A program made the translations under genes and the position numbers. The notes below the pieces were generated by a model. That model saw only the letters and a list, made by a program, of their open reading frames with translations. It searched no databases and was not told the DNA's origin. DNA of 64,000 nucleotides from positions 124,001 through 188,000 of the forward strand of contig NZ_CANLYL010000007.1 in NCBI RefSeq assembly GCF_947495275.1, given 5' to 3'. Shown one piece after another: positions 35,581-44,377 of this stretch. Numbering within the stretch: position 1 is the stretch's first letter; each line of letters opens with the position of its first letter. This stretch comes from an uncultured Roseobacter sp. GTDB lineage: Bacteria; Pseudomonadota; Alphaproteobacteria; Rhodobacterales; Rhodobacteraceae.

Positions 35581-38105
35581 GCCTGCGCCTCGCCTCCAGA
35601 TTTGCCCGGCGCGAATTGCGCGGCGGTCTGCGCGGCTTTCGCATTTTCCTCGCCTGTCTGGCCCTTGGCGTCGCGGCCATCGCCGCTGTGGGGTCTGTAC
35701 GTTCCGGCATCGAAGCAGGCCTCGCCCGCGAAGGGGCGGCCCTGCTCGGTGGCGACGCGGAAATGGACTTCACCTACCGTTTCGCGACACCGGAGGAGCG
35801 CGCGTGGATGGACAGCGTTGCCGTCAATGTCTCCGAGATTGTGGATTTTCGGTCCATGGCCGTTGTGGGCACCGGCGAAGAAACGCAGCGCGGTCTTACC
35901 CAGATCAAGGCGATTGATACGGCTTACCCGCTGGTCGGACATGTGGAACTGGCCCCAAACATGCCCCTCGCGGATGCCTTGGGCGATCACGGCGGCCTGC
36001 CCGGTGCGGTCATGGAACGGGTTCTGGCGGATAGGCTCGGCCTTGACGTTGGCGGCCGCTTCCGGCTCGGCACCCAGGAGTTTCACCTTGCCGCCATTCT
36101 GGCCCGTGAACCGGACAGCGCTGCGGGCGGTTTCGCGCTCGGGCCGCGCACGATTGTGCGCACCCCCGACCTTGAAAACTCCTCCCTGCTCGCCCCCGGC
36201 ACGCTGTTTTCAACCAAATACCGCCTCGATCTACGGCCCGGCACTGATCTGGCAGTCCTTGAGACTGACGCGCGCACCCAATTCGAAACCTCGGGCCTGC
36301 GCTGGACCGATGCCCGCAACGGTGCGCCCGGCGTTTCGGAATTTGTGGATCGGCTGGGCGCTTTCCTGATCCTTGTCGGGCTGTCGGGTCTCGCGGTCGG
36401 TGGGGTTGGCGTTGCTTCAGCGGTCCGCGCCTATCTGGCGGGAAAGACCAATGTGATCGCCACCCTGCGCACGCTTGGCGCGGATCGGGCCACGATTTTC
36501 CAGACCTATTTTCTGCAGATCGGCGTTCTGGCGATTGTCGGGGTCGGGATCGGCGTGACCTTGGGGGGTCTCGCCCCCATGATCCTCGCCCCGGTCATCG
36601 AATCGCGCCTGCCGATACCGGCGATCTTTGCCCTCTACCCGGCACCGCTCCTGGAGGCCGCCATCTACGGTTTGCTGACGGCATTTCTCTTCACGCTCTG
36701 GCCCTTGGCGCGGGCCGAAGAGATTCGCGCCGCAACCCTTTTTCGCGATGCGCTGACCACCGGCAGGGCGCTGCCTGCGCCGCGTTACGTCGTGGGTGCC
36801 ATCCTCACCCTTGCCCTGCTGCTGACGCTGGCAGGTTGGTTTTCGGGGACATGGCGGCTGACGCTCTGGACCGCGGGGGGGATTGCCGCAGCTTTGGCCC
36901 TTCTGACTGTCACGGCCATTTTGATCCGCGCCCTGTCACGTCGCTGCACCGGTATTGTGCGTGGACGGCCCCGGCTCAGATGGGCGCTCTCAGCAATCTC
37001 CGGCCCGCGTGAAGGTGCTGTATCTGTGGTGCTGTCACTTGGCCTGGGGCTTTCCGTGCTCGCTGCCGTCGGCCAGATTGATGGTAATCTGCGCAATGCC
37101 ATCACCGGCAACCTGCCGGATGTGGCACCCTCCTACTTCTTTGTGGACATCCAGAAAGACCAGATCGACGGCTACACCGAACGGCTGAAAACCGACCCGG
37201 CGGTCAAACGCATCCAGTCAGCTCCTATGCTGCGGGGCATCATCACGCGCATCAACGACAAACCCGCACGCGAGGTGGCAGGCGATCATTGGGTGCTGCA
37301 AGGGGATCGCGGCGTCACCTATACAAATACCATGCCCGAAAACACACGATTGACTGCAGGCGATTGGTGGACAGAAGGCTACACCGGTCCCCCCCTGATC
37401 AGTTTTGCCGCCGAAGAGGCCGAGGAAATGGGCCTCAAGATCGGCGACACCCTGACCGTCAACATCCTTGGCCGCGACATCACAGGCACCATCGTCAATT
37501 TCCGCGAGGTTGATTTCTCCACCGCCGGTATCGGCTTTATTCTCTCGATGAACCCTGCTGCGCTGGCCGGGGCACCCCATAGCTTCATCTCCACCGTTTA
37601 CGCCGAAGAAGCCGCCGAAGCGCAGATCCTGCGTGACCTTGCCAGCCGTTACCCCAATATCACCGCGATCCGGGTGCGCGATGCCATCGACCGCGTCGCA
37701 GATGTTCTGAGCGGATTGGCAACGGCCACCTCCTATGGCGCTGCCGCAACCCTGATCACCGGCTTTCTGGTGCTGATCGGAGCTGCCGCCGCCGGTACCG
37801 AGGCGCGGGTCTATGAGGCCGCGATCCTGAAAACCCTCGGCGCCTCCCGTCGCAACATTCTGCTCAGCTTCGCCCTCAGATCGGTGCTTCTGGGGCTCTG
37901 TGCCGGGATCGTCGCCTTCTTTGCGGGAATCCTCGGCGGATGGGCAGTCAGCACCTACATCATGGATACCGACTTCACCGTCATCTGGTCGTCTGCACTG
38001 ATGATCATCGCAGGCGGTACGGCGGCCACCTTGCTGGCGGGCCTGGCCTTTGCCTGGGGCCCGATCAACGCCCAGCCCGCACGTATTCTGCGCTCTGCCG
38101 AATAG
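35577..38105 (+). CDS. FtsX-like ABC permease (YbbP type)
   Basis: An 842-aa inner-membrane protein with about ten segments and two FtsX domains (about residues 260-385 and 715-835), separated by a large periplasmic part (about 480-700). The first segment region reads FRIFLACLALGVAAIAAVGS. This size and layout match YbbP, partner of YbbA and the TesA-type esterase. It begins inside the ATPase gene (ATGA overlap). Confidence 0.92.
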   Translation: MSLRLASRFARRELRGGLRGFRIFLACLALGVAAIAAVGSVRSGIEAGLAREGAALLGGDAEMDFTYRFATPEERAWMDSVAVNVSEIVDFRSMAVVGTGEETQRGLTQIKAIDTAYPLVGHVELAPNMPLADALGDHGGLPGAVMERVLADRLGLDVGGRFRLGTQEFHLAAILAREPDSAAGGFALGPRTIVRTPDLENSSLLAPGTLFSTKYRLDLRPGTDLAVLETDARTQFETSGLRWTDARNGAPGVSEFVDRLGAFLILVGLSGLAVGGVGVASAVRAYLAGKTNVIATLRTLGADRATIFQTYFLQIGVLAIVGVGIGVTLGGLAPMILAPVIESRLPIPAIFALYPAPLLEAAIYGLLTAFLFTLWPLARAEEIRAATLFRDALTTGRALPAPRYVVGAILTLALLLTLAGWFSGTWRLTLWTAGGIAAALALLTVTAILIRALSRRCTGIVRGRPRLRWALSAISGPREGAVSVVLSLGLGLSVLAAVGQIDGNLRNAITGNLPDVAPSYFFVDIQKDQIDGYTERLKTDPAVKRIQSAPMLRGIITRINDKPAREVAGDHWVLQGDRGVTYTNTMPENTRLTAGDWWTEGYTGPPLISFAAEEAEEMGLKIGDTLTVNILGRDITGTIVNFREVDFSTAGIGFILSMNPAALAGAPHSFISTVYAEEAAEAQILRDLASRYPNITAIRVRDAIDRVADVLSGLATATSYGAAATLITGFLVLIGAAAAGTEARVYEAAILKTLGASRRNILLSFALRSVLLGLCAGIVAFFAGILGGWAVSTYIMDTDFTVIWSSALMIIAGGTAATLLAGLAFAWGPINAQPARILRSAE

Positions 38106-38117
38106 CGCGCCGGCGCC

Positions 38118-38480
38118 TCAGGCGATGAACTTCTGGTATCCCGCCTCATCCATGAAGTCATCCATCTGACCGGGATCACTGACGGTCATCTTGAAGAACC
38201 ACGCCTCGCCCTGCGGGTCCTCGTTGATGCGACCGGGGATCTCGGCCAGGGCAGTGTTGACCTCGACAATCTCACCATCAACCGGCGCCAGAATATCGCT
38301 CGCCGCCTTGACAGATTCGATCACAACCACCTCGTCATCCTTGCTGACCGTTGTGCCTTCCTCGGGCAGTTCCACAAACACCACGTCGCCCAGCTGTTCG
38401 GCAGCATGGGCCGTGATACCCACCAGCATCACGCCATCTTCTTCCTCGCGCAGCCATTCATGCTCTTCTGTGAACTTCAT
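38118..38480 (-). CDS. gcvH: Glycine cleavage system H protein
   Basis: A 120-aa lipoyl carrier that shuttles the aminomethyl group between GcvP and GcvT. The lipoylated Lys is in VVIESVKAASD (residue 58), and the N-terminal FTEEHEWL is typical. gcvT and gcvP are not adjacent, although they usually flank gcvH; upstream lies an unrelated gene on the other strand. I see no glycine riboswitch in the 174 bases upstream. Confidence 0.95.
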   Translation of the reverse strand: MKFTEEHEWLREEEDGVMLVGITAHAAEQLGDVVFVELPEEGTTVSKDDEVVVIESVKAASDILAPVDGEIVEVNTALAEIPGRINEDPQGEAWFFKMTVSDPGQMDDFMDEAGYQKFIA

Positions 38481-38654
38481 CCTGTCTTCTCCTGTTCTTC
38501 CTGTCTCGATATCAACTGATAAGCCGGCATGGGCGGCACCATCAACGCCCCCGGCAACAAGGTGACGCTAGTGCGTGCTCGGCAGATCGGTCAAGGCACC
38601 TTGCCCCCCCGCCCCCGGAATGATTGACTGCGTCCAATTCTGCATGAGGCGACC

Positions 38655-39245
38655 ATGAACGATCCCTATTTCTTTGGCTATGGCAGCCTTGTGAACACCA
38701 AAAGCCATGACTACCCGGACCCACGGCCCGCAACCCTGCACGGCTGGCGCAGGGCCTGGGTTGCCACGCCGCGCTTTGGTGTGGTCCTGCTGACCGGCGT
38801 GCGCGCGCCCGGCCACAGCATTCAGGGGCTGATCGCTGCTGTTCCCGGTGCCGACTGGGCGGCCCTTGATGCACGCGAAGGCGGGTACAATCGCCTGCTC
38901 GCCAACGGATCGGTCACCCATGACCACCCCGCCACGCCAGAGATCGCCGTCTATGCGGTCGCGCCGGAAAACCGGCTGGAACGGGCCGAACATATGATCC
39001 TGCTCAGCTATCTCGACGTGGTAGTACAGGGATTTCACGAGGTCTTTGGCGAGACCGGTGTGCAGGGGTTTTTCGACACCACCGACGGCTGGGACACGCC
39101 GATCCTGAACGATCGCGCCGATCCGGTCTACCCGCGCCACCAAAAGCTGACGAAGGATCAGACGGCCCTTGTGGACCATCATCTTGCGCGGCTATCGGCG
39201 CAGGTGAAGCAGCGACATGAGGCGCCCCTGCCGCCCGAATTCTGA
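38655..39245 (+). CDS. Gamma-glutamylcyclotransferase family protein
   Basis: A 196-aa protein with the substrate-loop motif FFGYGSLVN at the N-terminus and the catalytic Glu in LDAREGGYNRL. Family members release 5-oxoproline from gamma-glutamyl peptides or glutathione; exact substrate unknown. Its 3' end overlaps the convergent MATE gene by 54 bases. Confidence 0.85.
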   Translation: MNDPYFFGYGSLVNTKSHDYPDPRPATLHGWRRAWVATPRFGVVLLTGVRAPGHSIQGLIAAVPGADWAALDAREGGYNRLLANGSVTHDHPATPEIAVYAVAPENRLERAEHMILLSYLDVVVQGFHEVFGETGVQGFFDTTDGWDTPILNDRADPVYPRHQKLTKDQTALVDHHLARLSAQVKQRHEAPLPPEF

Positions 39246-40589
39246 AACCGGCGCACCCGCCGCCCCGGCGGGGGCAACCATCACCCGCCGCGCCAGCGCC
39301 CAGGCCAGCAGACCAAAGATCACGCCTGTCAGCGCCTGCCCGATCAGCACGCCCTGCGCCCCGAATATCCCCGCCCCCAGCAGCACCAGCGGCAGCATAC
39401 CAATCGTATTGCGCCCCCAGTTCAGGAAGGTGGAATAAAACGGGTGGCCAAGGTTGTTGAACGCCGCATTGGCCACAAAGAGCACCCCGTTGAAGAAAAA
39501 GAGCAGCGCCAGCGGACCGCAGAAAAGATAGACCAGATCGCGCGTGACACCCGTGGCGGTGAAGAGATCCGCAATCGGCGCGCGCAGCAGATACAGCAGG
39601 CAGGAAACGCTCAGGATCACGATACCGTTGAACAGGATCGCCGCGCGAAACCCGGCGCGCACCCGGTCATGATCGCCCGCCCCGTGGTTCTGGCCAAGGA
39701 TCGGCCCCACCGCGCCCGAAAGCGCGAAAATAACGCCAAAGGCCACCATACCCAGCCGCCCGACAATCGCCATCCCGGCGATGGCTTCTTCTCCGAAACC
39801 GGCCATGGCGCGGGTGACGATGGCCTGCCCCACGGGCGTGGCAAGCTGGGTCAGAATGGCCGGAAAGGCGATGGTTGCAATGGGGATCAGATCGCGCAGC
39901 ATGCCGCCCGGGCGCGGGCGTCCGACGCCGCCGTAAAACCGGATCAGTGGCAGCAGGGCGGCATAGGCGATCACCAGCCGTGCCGCGACTGAGGCCAGCG
40001 CCGCTCCGGTCAGTTCCAGGTTCAGCCCGAAGATCAGGATAGGGTCCAGAACCGCATTGACCGCACCGCCGTAGATCGTAGCCATCATCGCCCGGCGCGC
40101 ATCGCCGTGGGCGCGCAGGATCGCCCCGCCCATCATCCCAATCATCAGAAACGGCAGGCTGGGCACGATGATTTGCAGATAGGACACCGCCAGCGCCGCG
40201 ATCTCTCCCGTGGCCCCCAGCAGCGCGACCAGCAGCGGCAGATTGGCCCAGACCACGGCCGCAAAAACGACGCCAAAGCCGAACCCGTAGAGCAGTGAAT
40301 GGGTTTTGCGTTCTTCCGCCAGTTGCACGTCCCCGGCCCCCAATGCCCGGGCGACAAGTGCCCCGGCGGCAATCGACATGCCGATGCCGAAGGAGGTGGT
40401 GAAAAACAGGATCGTCGCGGCATAGCCCACGGCGGCGGCCAGTTCCGCCTTGCCCAACATGGCGATGAAGATCATGTCGACGAAATCGACCAGAAACAGC
40501 GCCATCAGCCCGACTGAGGCGGTCAGCGACATCACCGACACATGCCGAAAGAGGTTGCCCGTCAGGAATTTGGCCTGCGCGTCAGCCAT
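39192..40589 (-). CDS. MATE-family multidrug/toxin efflux transporter
   Basis: A 465-aa protein with twelve membrane segments in two related halves. Conserved MATE features include the N-terminal VDFVDMIFIAMLGKAELAA and SFGIGMSIAAGALVARALGA, mirrored in the second half by MAIVGRLGMVAFGVIFALSG. Exports cationic compounds with Na+ or H+; substrate not predictable. Ends convergently, over the cyclotransferase gene. Confidence 0.92.
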   Translation of the reverse strand: MADAQAKFLTGNLFRHVSVMSLTASVGLMALFLVDFVDMIFIAMLGKAELAAAVGYAATILFFTTSFGIGMSIAAGALVARALGAGDVQLAEERKTHSLLYGFGFGVVFAAVVWANLPLLVALLGATGEIAALAVSYLQIIVPSLPFLMIGMMGGAILRAHGDARRAMMATIYGGAVNAVLDPILIFGLNLELTGAALASVAARLVIAYAALLPLIRFYGGVGRPRPGGMLRDLIPIATIAFPAILTQLATPVGQAIVTRAMAGFGEEAIAGMAIVGRLGMVAFGVIFALSGAVGPILGQNHGAGDHDRVRAGFRAAILFNGIVILSVSCLLYLLRAPIADLFTATGVTRDLVYLFCGPLALLFFFNGVLFVANAAFNNLGHPFYSTFLNWGRNTIGMLPLVLLGAGIFGAQGVLIGQALTGVIFGLLAWALARRVMVAPAGAAGAPVSEFGRQGRLMSLLHLRR

Positions 40590-40619
40590 GGCCCGCCGCC
40601 TTTTGTGCGGGCCGCCCGG

Positions 40620-41945
40620 TCATCCGCGCGCCTTGACCACCTGCAAAAGCGGCATCAGCGCGGACATATCCGGCCCATGCGCCTGCCCCGTGAGCGCCTT
40701 TCGCAGCGGCATGAAAAGCCCGCGCCCCTTGCGCCCCGTGGCCTCCTTGACCGCCGCGGTCCAGGTGCCCCAGGTCTCCGCGTCAAAGGGGGCTTCCGGC
40801 AGCAGCGCCATGGCCTCAGCCACAAATGCCGCGTCTTCCGCGTCGATCTGCGGCTCCGCGCCGTCGCGCATCATCTCCCACCAGGGGGCAAGATCGCTGA
40901 GCGTGGTGATGTTTTCGCGGGTGACCTCCCAGAATTGCGCGGCCTTGTCATTGGGCACGCCCGCCGCCGTGATGCTGTCCTGCACCGCCGCCAGCGGCTG
41001 GCCTGCCAGATGGCGCGCGGTCAGCGGAAGGAGGTCATCCACATCGAATTTGGTCGGCGCGGAGCCAAAGCGGCCAATATCAAAACCCTCGATCAGTTCG
41101 GCCATATCGGCGCGCAGTTCCACAGGGTCAGACGAGCCCAGCCGCGCCATCAGGCTCAAAAGCGCCATGGGCTGGATGCCTTGCGCGCGCAGATCCCGCA
41201 GGCTGAGGGTGCCGAGGCGTTTGGACAGCGCCTCCCCCTGCGGCCCGGTCAGCAGCGAGTGGTGTGCGAAAGCGGGCACCGAGCCGCCCAGCGCTTCGAT
41301 GATCTGGATTTGCGTGGCAGTATTGGTCACATGGTCCGAGCCGCGCACCACATGGGTCACGCCCATTTCCGTGTCATCGACCACCGAGGCCAGCGTATAG
41401 AGCACCTGCCCATCGCCACGAATAAGCACCGGGTCGGAGACGCTGGCCGCATCAATGGAGATATCGCCCAGAATGCCGTCTTGCCATTCGATGCGTTGCT
41501 GATCGAGCTTGAAGCGCCACACCCCATTGCCCCGCTCGGCGCGCAGGGCGTCTTTTTCGGCTTCCGATAGTGCCAGCGCCGCGCGGTCATAAACCGGCGG
41601 TTTGCCCATGTTGAGCTGCTTTTTGCGTTTCAGATCGAGTTCCGTCGGCGTCTCGAAAGCCTCGTAAAACCGCGCCTTGTCGCGCAGGGCATCTGCCGCC
41701 GCGTGATAGCGATCCAGCCGCGCCGATTGCCGCTCCACCCGGTCCCAATGCAGGCCCAGCCACTCCAGATCACGCTTGATCCCATCGACATATTCTTCCT
41801 TGGAGCGCTCCGGATCGGTGTCATCGATGCGCAGGATAAACGTTCCGCCCGCTTTGCGCGCGATCAGGTAGTTCATCAGGGCAGTGCGCAGGTTGCCAAT
41901 GTGGATATAACCGGTGGGCGATGGGGCAAAACGGGTGGTGGTCAT
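40620..41945 (-). CDS. gltX: Glutamyl-tRNA synthetase
   Basis: Class I synthetase of 441 aa. HIGH box YIHIGNLRTALMNYL and KMSKS box ALSKRLGTLSL are present, with VVRGSDHVTNTATQ in the catalytic core. Alphaproteobacteria often have two GltX; the shorter one seen here can charge tRNA-Gln for amidation. Start ATG follows GGAGA. 30 bases separate it from the MATE gene downstream on the same strand. Confidence 0.95.
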   Translation of the reverse strand: MTTTRFAPSPTGYIHIGNLRTALMNYLIARKAGGTFILRIDDTDPERSKEEYVDGIKRDLEWLGLHWDRVERQSARLDRYHAAADALRDKARFYEAFETPTELDLKRKKQLNMGKPPVYDRAALALSEAEKDALRAERGNGVWRFKLDQQRIEWQDGILGDISIDAASVSDPVLIRGDGQVLYTLASVVDDTEMGVTHVVRGSDHVTNTATQIQIIEALGGSVPAFAHHSLLTGPQGEALSKRLGTLSLRDLRAQGIQPMALLSLMARLGSSDPVELRADMAELIEGFDIGRFGSAPTKFDVDDLLPLTARHLAGQPLAAVQDSITAAGVPNDKAAQFWEVTRENITTLSDLAPWWEMMRDGAEPQIDAEDAAFVAEAMALLPEAPFDAETWGTWTAAVKEATGRKGRGLFMPLRKALTGQAHGPDMSALMPLLQVVKARG

Positions 41946-42005
41946 GACTGTCTCCTGTTGCAGCGCGTGGTGTCACAGGGGCGCGCAATTGTCCAGCAAT
42001 CCGGC

Positions 42006-42416
42006 TTATGTGGGCTGCACCGGCCAACGGGTGGCCAGATCTTGCAGACCGGCGTGGATTAACCTCTTCAGCACGTCCAGATCCACGTCCTCCAGTTTGT
42101 TGATGTAAAGACAGGATTTGCCGATCTTGTGCTTGCCCAGATCGGCCAGAATATGCCCGAAATCGGCGTATCCGGGCATGATATAGACCGACAGTTTAAC
42201 CTTGCGCGGCGCAAAGCCCGTCGCGAACCATGTGCCTGTGCGCCCGGATTTATAGGTATAGTCATAGGTGCCATAGCCCAGCATGCCTCCGCGCCAGAAC
42301 TGCGGCTGCCAGCCGGTTGTCTCCTGAAACAACCTGTCCAAGTGAGCGGCTTCGCGAAACCGGCGCTCTGGGGTGACCGATTCCAGAAAGGCCGCAACCT
42401 CTGCATTTGCACTCAT
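42006..42416 (-). CDS. DUF1801 (YdhG-like) protein
   Basis: A 136-aa cytosolic protein with GGMLGYGTYDYTY and FAPRKVKLSVYIMPGY and HKIGKSCLYINKLEDVD, typical of DUF1801. Function unknown. Strong ribosome site GAGGAGG nine bases before the ATG. Divergent from the MBL-fold gene. Confidence 0.88.
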   Translation of the reverse strand: MSANAEVAAFLESVTPERRFREAAHLDRLFQETTGWQPQFWRGGMLGYGTYDYTYKSGRTGTWFATGFAPRKVKLSVYIMPGYADFGHILADLGKHKIGKSCLYINKLEDVDLDVLKRLIHAGLQDLATRWPVQPT

Positions 42417-42520
42417 GGGGTCCTCCTCGCAGAAATATGATCGGTTTGTGGCGATTTGGCATTGGCGTCAGCCACCAGAACACTACCCTTGGTAGCGTCC
42501 AACACAAAAGGAAAATGATC

Positions 42521-43450
42521 ATGTCTCATCAGATCACCCTGTCCCGTCGCGCCGCGCTGACCGGTGCGGCGGCTCTGCCTCTGGCCGCAGCAACCGCTGG
42601 CGTTGCGCGCGCCGGTGCGGAAATGAAAGGCGTCGCAATGAGCCCTTTCAACCGCGTCAAGGTCGGCAGTTTCGAGGTCACGACACTGCTTGCAGGCACC
42701 CGTGCCGTTGAGGGGCCGCATAACATTTTTGGTCTGAACGTCGATGCCGATACCTTTGCCTCGGTCTCTGCGGCGGCTAATCTGCCCACCGATATCTCGC
42801 AATTCTTCTTCACGCCCACGGTGGTCAATACCGGCTCGGAGCTGGTGCTTTTCGACACCGGGCTATCGGCGGCTGGCACCACCGCCGCACTGGAGGCCGC
42901 CGGTTACACCGCCGATCAGGTCGATGCCGTGGTGATCACCCACATGCACGGGGATCATATTGGCGGCATGACAAAAGAGGACGGGTCGGCCACCTATGGC
43001 AATGCGCGCTTTGTCACGGGCCGGGCCGAATTCGACGCCTGGGCCAAGGCGGATAACGATAATTTCAAAGCCAAAATTCAACCCTTTGCGGAGAATTTCA
43101 CCTTCCTTGAGGATGGCGGCGACGTGGCCTCCGGGCTGACGGCAATGGCGGCCTTTGGTCATACGCCCGGGCATATGACCTACATGGTGGAATCAGACGG
43201 CACGCAGCTCATTCTGGGGGCGGATTTTGCCAACCACTATGTCTGGTCGCTGGCACATCCTGATTGGGAAGTGAAGTTCGACATGGACAAAGCGGCGGCG
43301 GCGGCCACGCGGCGGCGCATTCTGGATATGATGGCCGCCGACAAGACGGCCTTTGTCGGCTATCACATGCCCTGGCCCGGTGTGGGCTATGTTGAAAAGC
43401 GCGGCGATGGCTACGCTTACGTGCCGCACAGCTACCAATTGATGCTGTAA
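42521..43450 (+). CDS. MBL-fold metallo-hydrolase with Tat signal
   Basis: A 309-aa exported enzyme. The N-terminus SRRAALTGAAALPLAAATAG is a twin-arginine signal, so it is probably folded with its metal before export. The metallo-beta-lactamase motif is ITHMHGDHIGG, followed by FGHTPGHMTYM and GYHMPWPGVGYV. Substrate unknown; lactonase- or esterase-like activity would fit. The start at 42521 has better spacing from AAAGG than the ATG two codons before. Confidence 0.9.
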   Translation: MSHQITLSRRAALTGAAALPLAAATAGVARAGAEMKGVAMSPFNRVKVGSFEVTTLLAGTRAVEGPHNIFGLNVDADTFASVSAAANLPTDISQFFFTPTVVNTGSELVLFDTGLSAAGTTAALEAAGYTADQVDAVVITHMHGDHIGGMTKEDGSATYGNARFVTGRAEFDAWAKADNDNFKAKIQPFAENFTFLEDGGDVASGLTAMAAFGHTPGHMTYMVESDGTQLILGADFANHYVWSLAHPDWEVKFDMDKAAAAATRRRILDMMAADKTAFVGYHMPWPGVGYVEKRGDGYAYVPHSYQLML

Positions 43451-43486
43451 CAACCCGCGGGGCGGCGGTCTGGCCTTGAGGTCAGA

Positions 43487-44296
43487 TCAAAGCCGCCCTG
43501 CCTGCCGGAACCGTTCCCAGGCGAAACGCACATATTCGGTGCGAAACGAATGCCCTCCTTCAAAGAGGCAGAAATCCAGAATATCCTCTGCGTCGTTGCG
43601 CCGTTCTTCGCAACGCAGCGCGTCATGGGTGCTGGGGTGGGACGGACCAAAACCACCGTATTGCCCGTACATGTCCAGCGCCTCGCGAACTTCCCCCTGT
43701 TTGGTTTGCAAAATACGCCGCCCTGTCAGTGGCACCGTGCGGTCGGCATCCCCGTGGATGTGAATGACATTGGCCACCGGCCCTGCGCAGGTTTCCGGCG
43801 GCGTCAGCCAGAAGGTGCCCGAGATTGGCGCGAAGGCAGCAAAGCGGTCGCTGCGCGCGCAGGCAAGGTTCCATGTCATCATACCGCCCGCGCTGAAGCC
43901 TGTCGCCATGACGCGGGTGTCATCCACCGCGAATCGCCGGGTCGCATCCGCAAGCACCGCATCGAAATAGGCGAACTCCTCCGCCCCGTCGCTGTCCATG
44001 TGGCGCGGCGCATTCGGGATTACCCAGTCGTCGTCCTTCGATTTCACCGCGATCAGCGCAGCCCCCAGCTCCGACGCCATGCGCCGCAGCGACCCATTGC
44101 GCATCACCCCCTGGGCCGAGCCGCGATAGCCATGCGAGAAGACAATTGCAGGCACGCGCGTGGTGCCATCGTGCCCTTCGGGCATGGCAATGCGGTAGTG
44201 CCGGTCGCCCAGCACGCAGTCCGTGTCAGGCCCGCAGGCATAGGCCGGCAGGGCGGCGGCAAGGCACAGGAAAAGGGCAGTGGACAGCAGACGCAT
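43487..44296 (-). CDS. Exported polyhydroxybutyrate-depolymerase-like esterase (LpqC type)
   Basis: A 269-aa protein with signal peptide (LLSTALFLCLAAALPAYA) and an alpha/beta hydrolase core: oxyanion-loop VFSHGYRGSA, nucleophile elbow ATGFSAGGMM and catalytic Asp in IHIHGDADRTVPL; late His in EGGHSFRTEY. It belongs to the COG3509 group, which includes feruloyl esterases and PHB depolymerases; the substrate is not determined. AGGAAA before the ATG. Confidence 0.85.
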   Translation of the reverse strand: MRLLSTALFLCLAAALPAYACGPDTDCVLGDRHYRIAMPEGHDGTTRVPAIVFSHGYRGSAQGVMRNGSLRRMASELGAALIAVKSKDDDWVIPNAPRHMDSDGAEEFAYFDAVLADATRRFAVDDTRVMATGFSAGGMMTWNLACARSDRFAAFAPISGTFWLTPPETCAGPVANVIHIHGDADRTVPLTGRRILQTKQGEVREALDMYGQYGGFGPSHPSTHDALRCEERRNDAEDILDFCLFEGGHSFRTEYVRFAWERFRQAGRL

Positions 44297-44377
44297 GACG
44301 TTTCCTCACAACTTTTGCCGGGACATTGGCGTGTCGCCTGCGGGCACTCAAGTCACAAGATCGTAAGGTTGGCGGCT

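Noticed and set aside
38481-38654. Glycine riboswitch before gcvH
   Set aside because: No tandem aptamer-like conserved blocks are visible in the 174 bases; the region is ordinary.
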